64,000 nucleotides of DNA from Tillus elongatus (lineage: Eukaryota; Arthropoda; Insecta; Coleoptera; Cleridae), in the NCBI GenBank assembly GCA_964006375.1, contig OZ023265.1, positions 15,731,252 to 15,795,251 of the forward strand, given 5' to 3'. Under the pieces are notes generated by a model. The model did not search any database and was not told where the DNA came from. It worked only from the letters and a program-made list of their open reading frames with translations. Shown one piece after another: positions 63,692 to 64,000 of the stretch; position 1 is the stretch's first letter; each line of letters starts with the position of its first letter. A program made the position numbers and the translations under genes.

Positions 63692-63985
63692 TCAACACAC
63701 AGTAAGTGCGTTTTGGTAGCAAATTTTCATTGAATTTTAATAACTCAATTTGCTATTAACCTAAGGTTTGTTGACTAGGAAACCAACGTTTAAAGTTTAT
63801 TCTCGGAAAATTTTGGACATTTTCAAACAATAAGTTATTTTGATAAAATATGGCACATGTTTCTGCTTTATAGGTTATACCGGTAACCAAATTGATGACT
63901 GCTTGCATTAAAAAGACATATTTGATATTCAAATCATTTTTATAAAAATTTACTGCCATAACGCACTTGCTGCGTCCAGAGTTTT
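63692..63985. repeat. TA-core short form with inverted hairpin ends, ~290 bp
   Basis: Left end CACACAGTAAGTGCGTTTTG, right end ACGCACTTGCTGCGTCCAGA before TTTTT. The core shares TATACCGGTAACCAAATTGA with the 26131-26447 element. Confidence 0.8.
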
Positions 63986-64000
63986 TAAATTTAATGCCGA

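Overview
This window is repeat-dominated eukaryotic DNA, most likely from an arthropod genome. The evidence is decayed Jockey-type LINEs, a Ty3/gypsy relic, Tc1/mariner-related transposons with TA target sites, tRNA-derived SINEs, a Crypton-type recombinase exon behind a splice acceptor, and more than twenty long (TA)n tracts. I found no intact host protein gene, rRNA or CRISPR, and no bacterial-style operon. Species cannot be told from the sequence alone.

The most notable content is a set of repeats carrying hammerhead-ribozyme-like cores. Family 1 has copies at 6831-7056, 13003-13355, 24818-24991 and 60511-62055. Each is a foldback element with a constant ~30-nt one-sided tail, and three have 11-15 bp target duplications. 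The arms carry CUGANGA, stem II, GAAAC, a tiny stem III and a GUA or GUC cleavage triplet, and stem II covaries between copies. The 60511-62055 copy is a near-perfect ~1.5-kb palindrome with a motif in each arm. Family 2 (4772-5147) has two arms in direct repeat 314 bp apart. Family 3 is a ~330-bp repeat (around 1171-1433, 3212-3640, 8400-8739) with the core CTGATGA, then GCTCT/AGAGC, then GAAACCGG. This fits non-autonomous Penelope-like elements or animal retrozymes. No Penelope reverse transcriptase is present in the window.

The commonest repeat is an element (called TA-core here) that starts with an AGTGAATTTT/AAAATTCACT hairpin. It has a (TA)n tract after a conserved leader and 1-5 tandem ~150-bp internal units, and it ends in a small hairpin (ACGCA-CTTGC-TGCGT). 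Copies lie across the whole window, with a 90-bp tandem array of the end at 23754-24245. Many other elements sit inside TA-core copies.

Layout: 0-9 kb, SINE, LINE A nested in a family-3 copy, family-2 element, LINE B1. 9.4-17 kb, long LINE B2 nested in a TA-core short form, and a LINE RNase H domain split by a TA-core. 17.4-21.4 kb, SINE, gypsy pol relic and a GC-rich degenerate tandem array. 22.7-27 kb, TA-core and its arrays. 29.2-31.1 kb, transposon D1. 32.1-33.7 kb, head-to-head LINE B3 pair. 34-38.4 kb, a run of TA-core copies. 38.5-40.4 kb, transposon D2. 41.6-48.3 kb, transposon D3 inside a (TA)n tract, then a ~1.4-kb tandem duplication and more TA-core copies. 50.4-51.7 kb, a TIR element and a minisatellite. 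53.5-55.5 kb, LINE B4. 56.2-57.4 kb, SINE and Crypton exon. 58.2-60.2 kb, LINE C in a TA-core. 60.5-62 kb, the hammerhead palindrome. 62.1-64 kb, nested TA-core copies.

Almost every open frame here is a TE remnant or a translation of a microsatellite. The genes do not act together as a pathway. The organisation is nested insertion.
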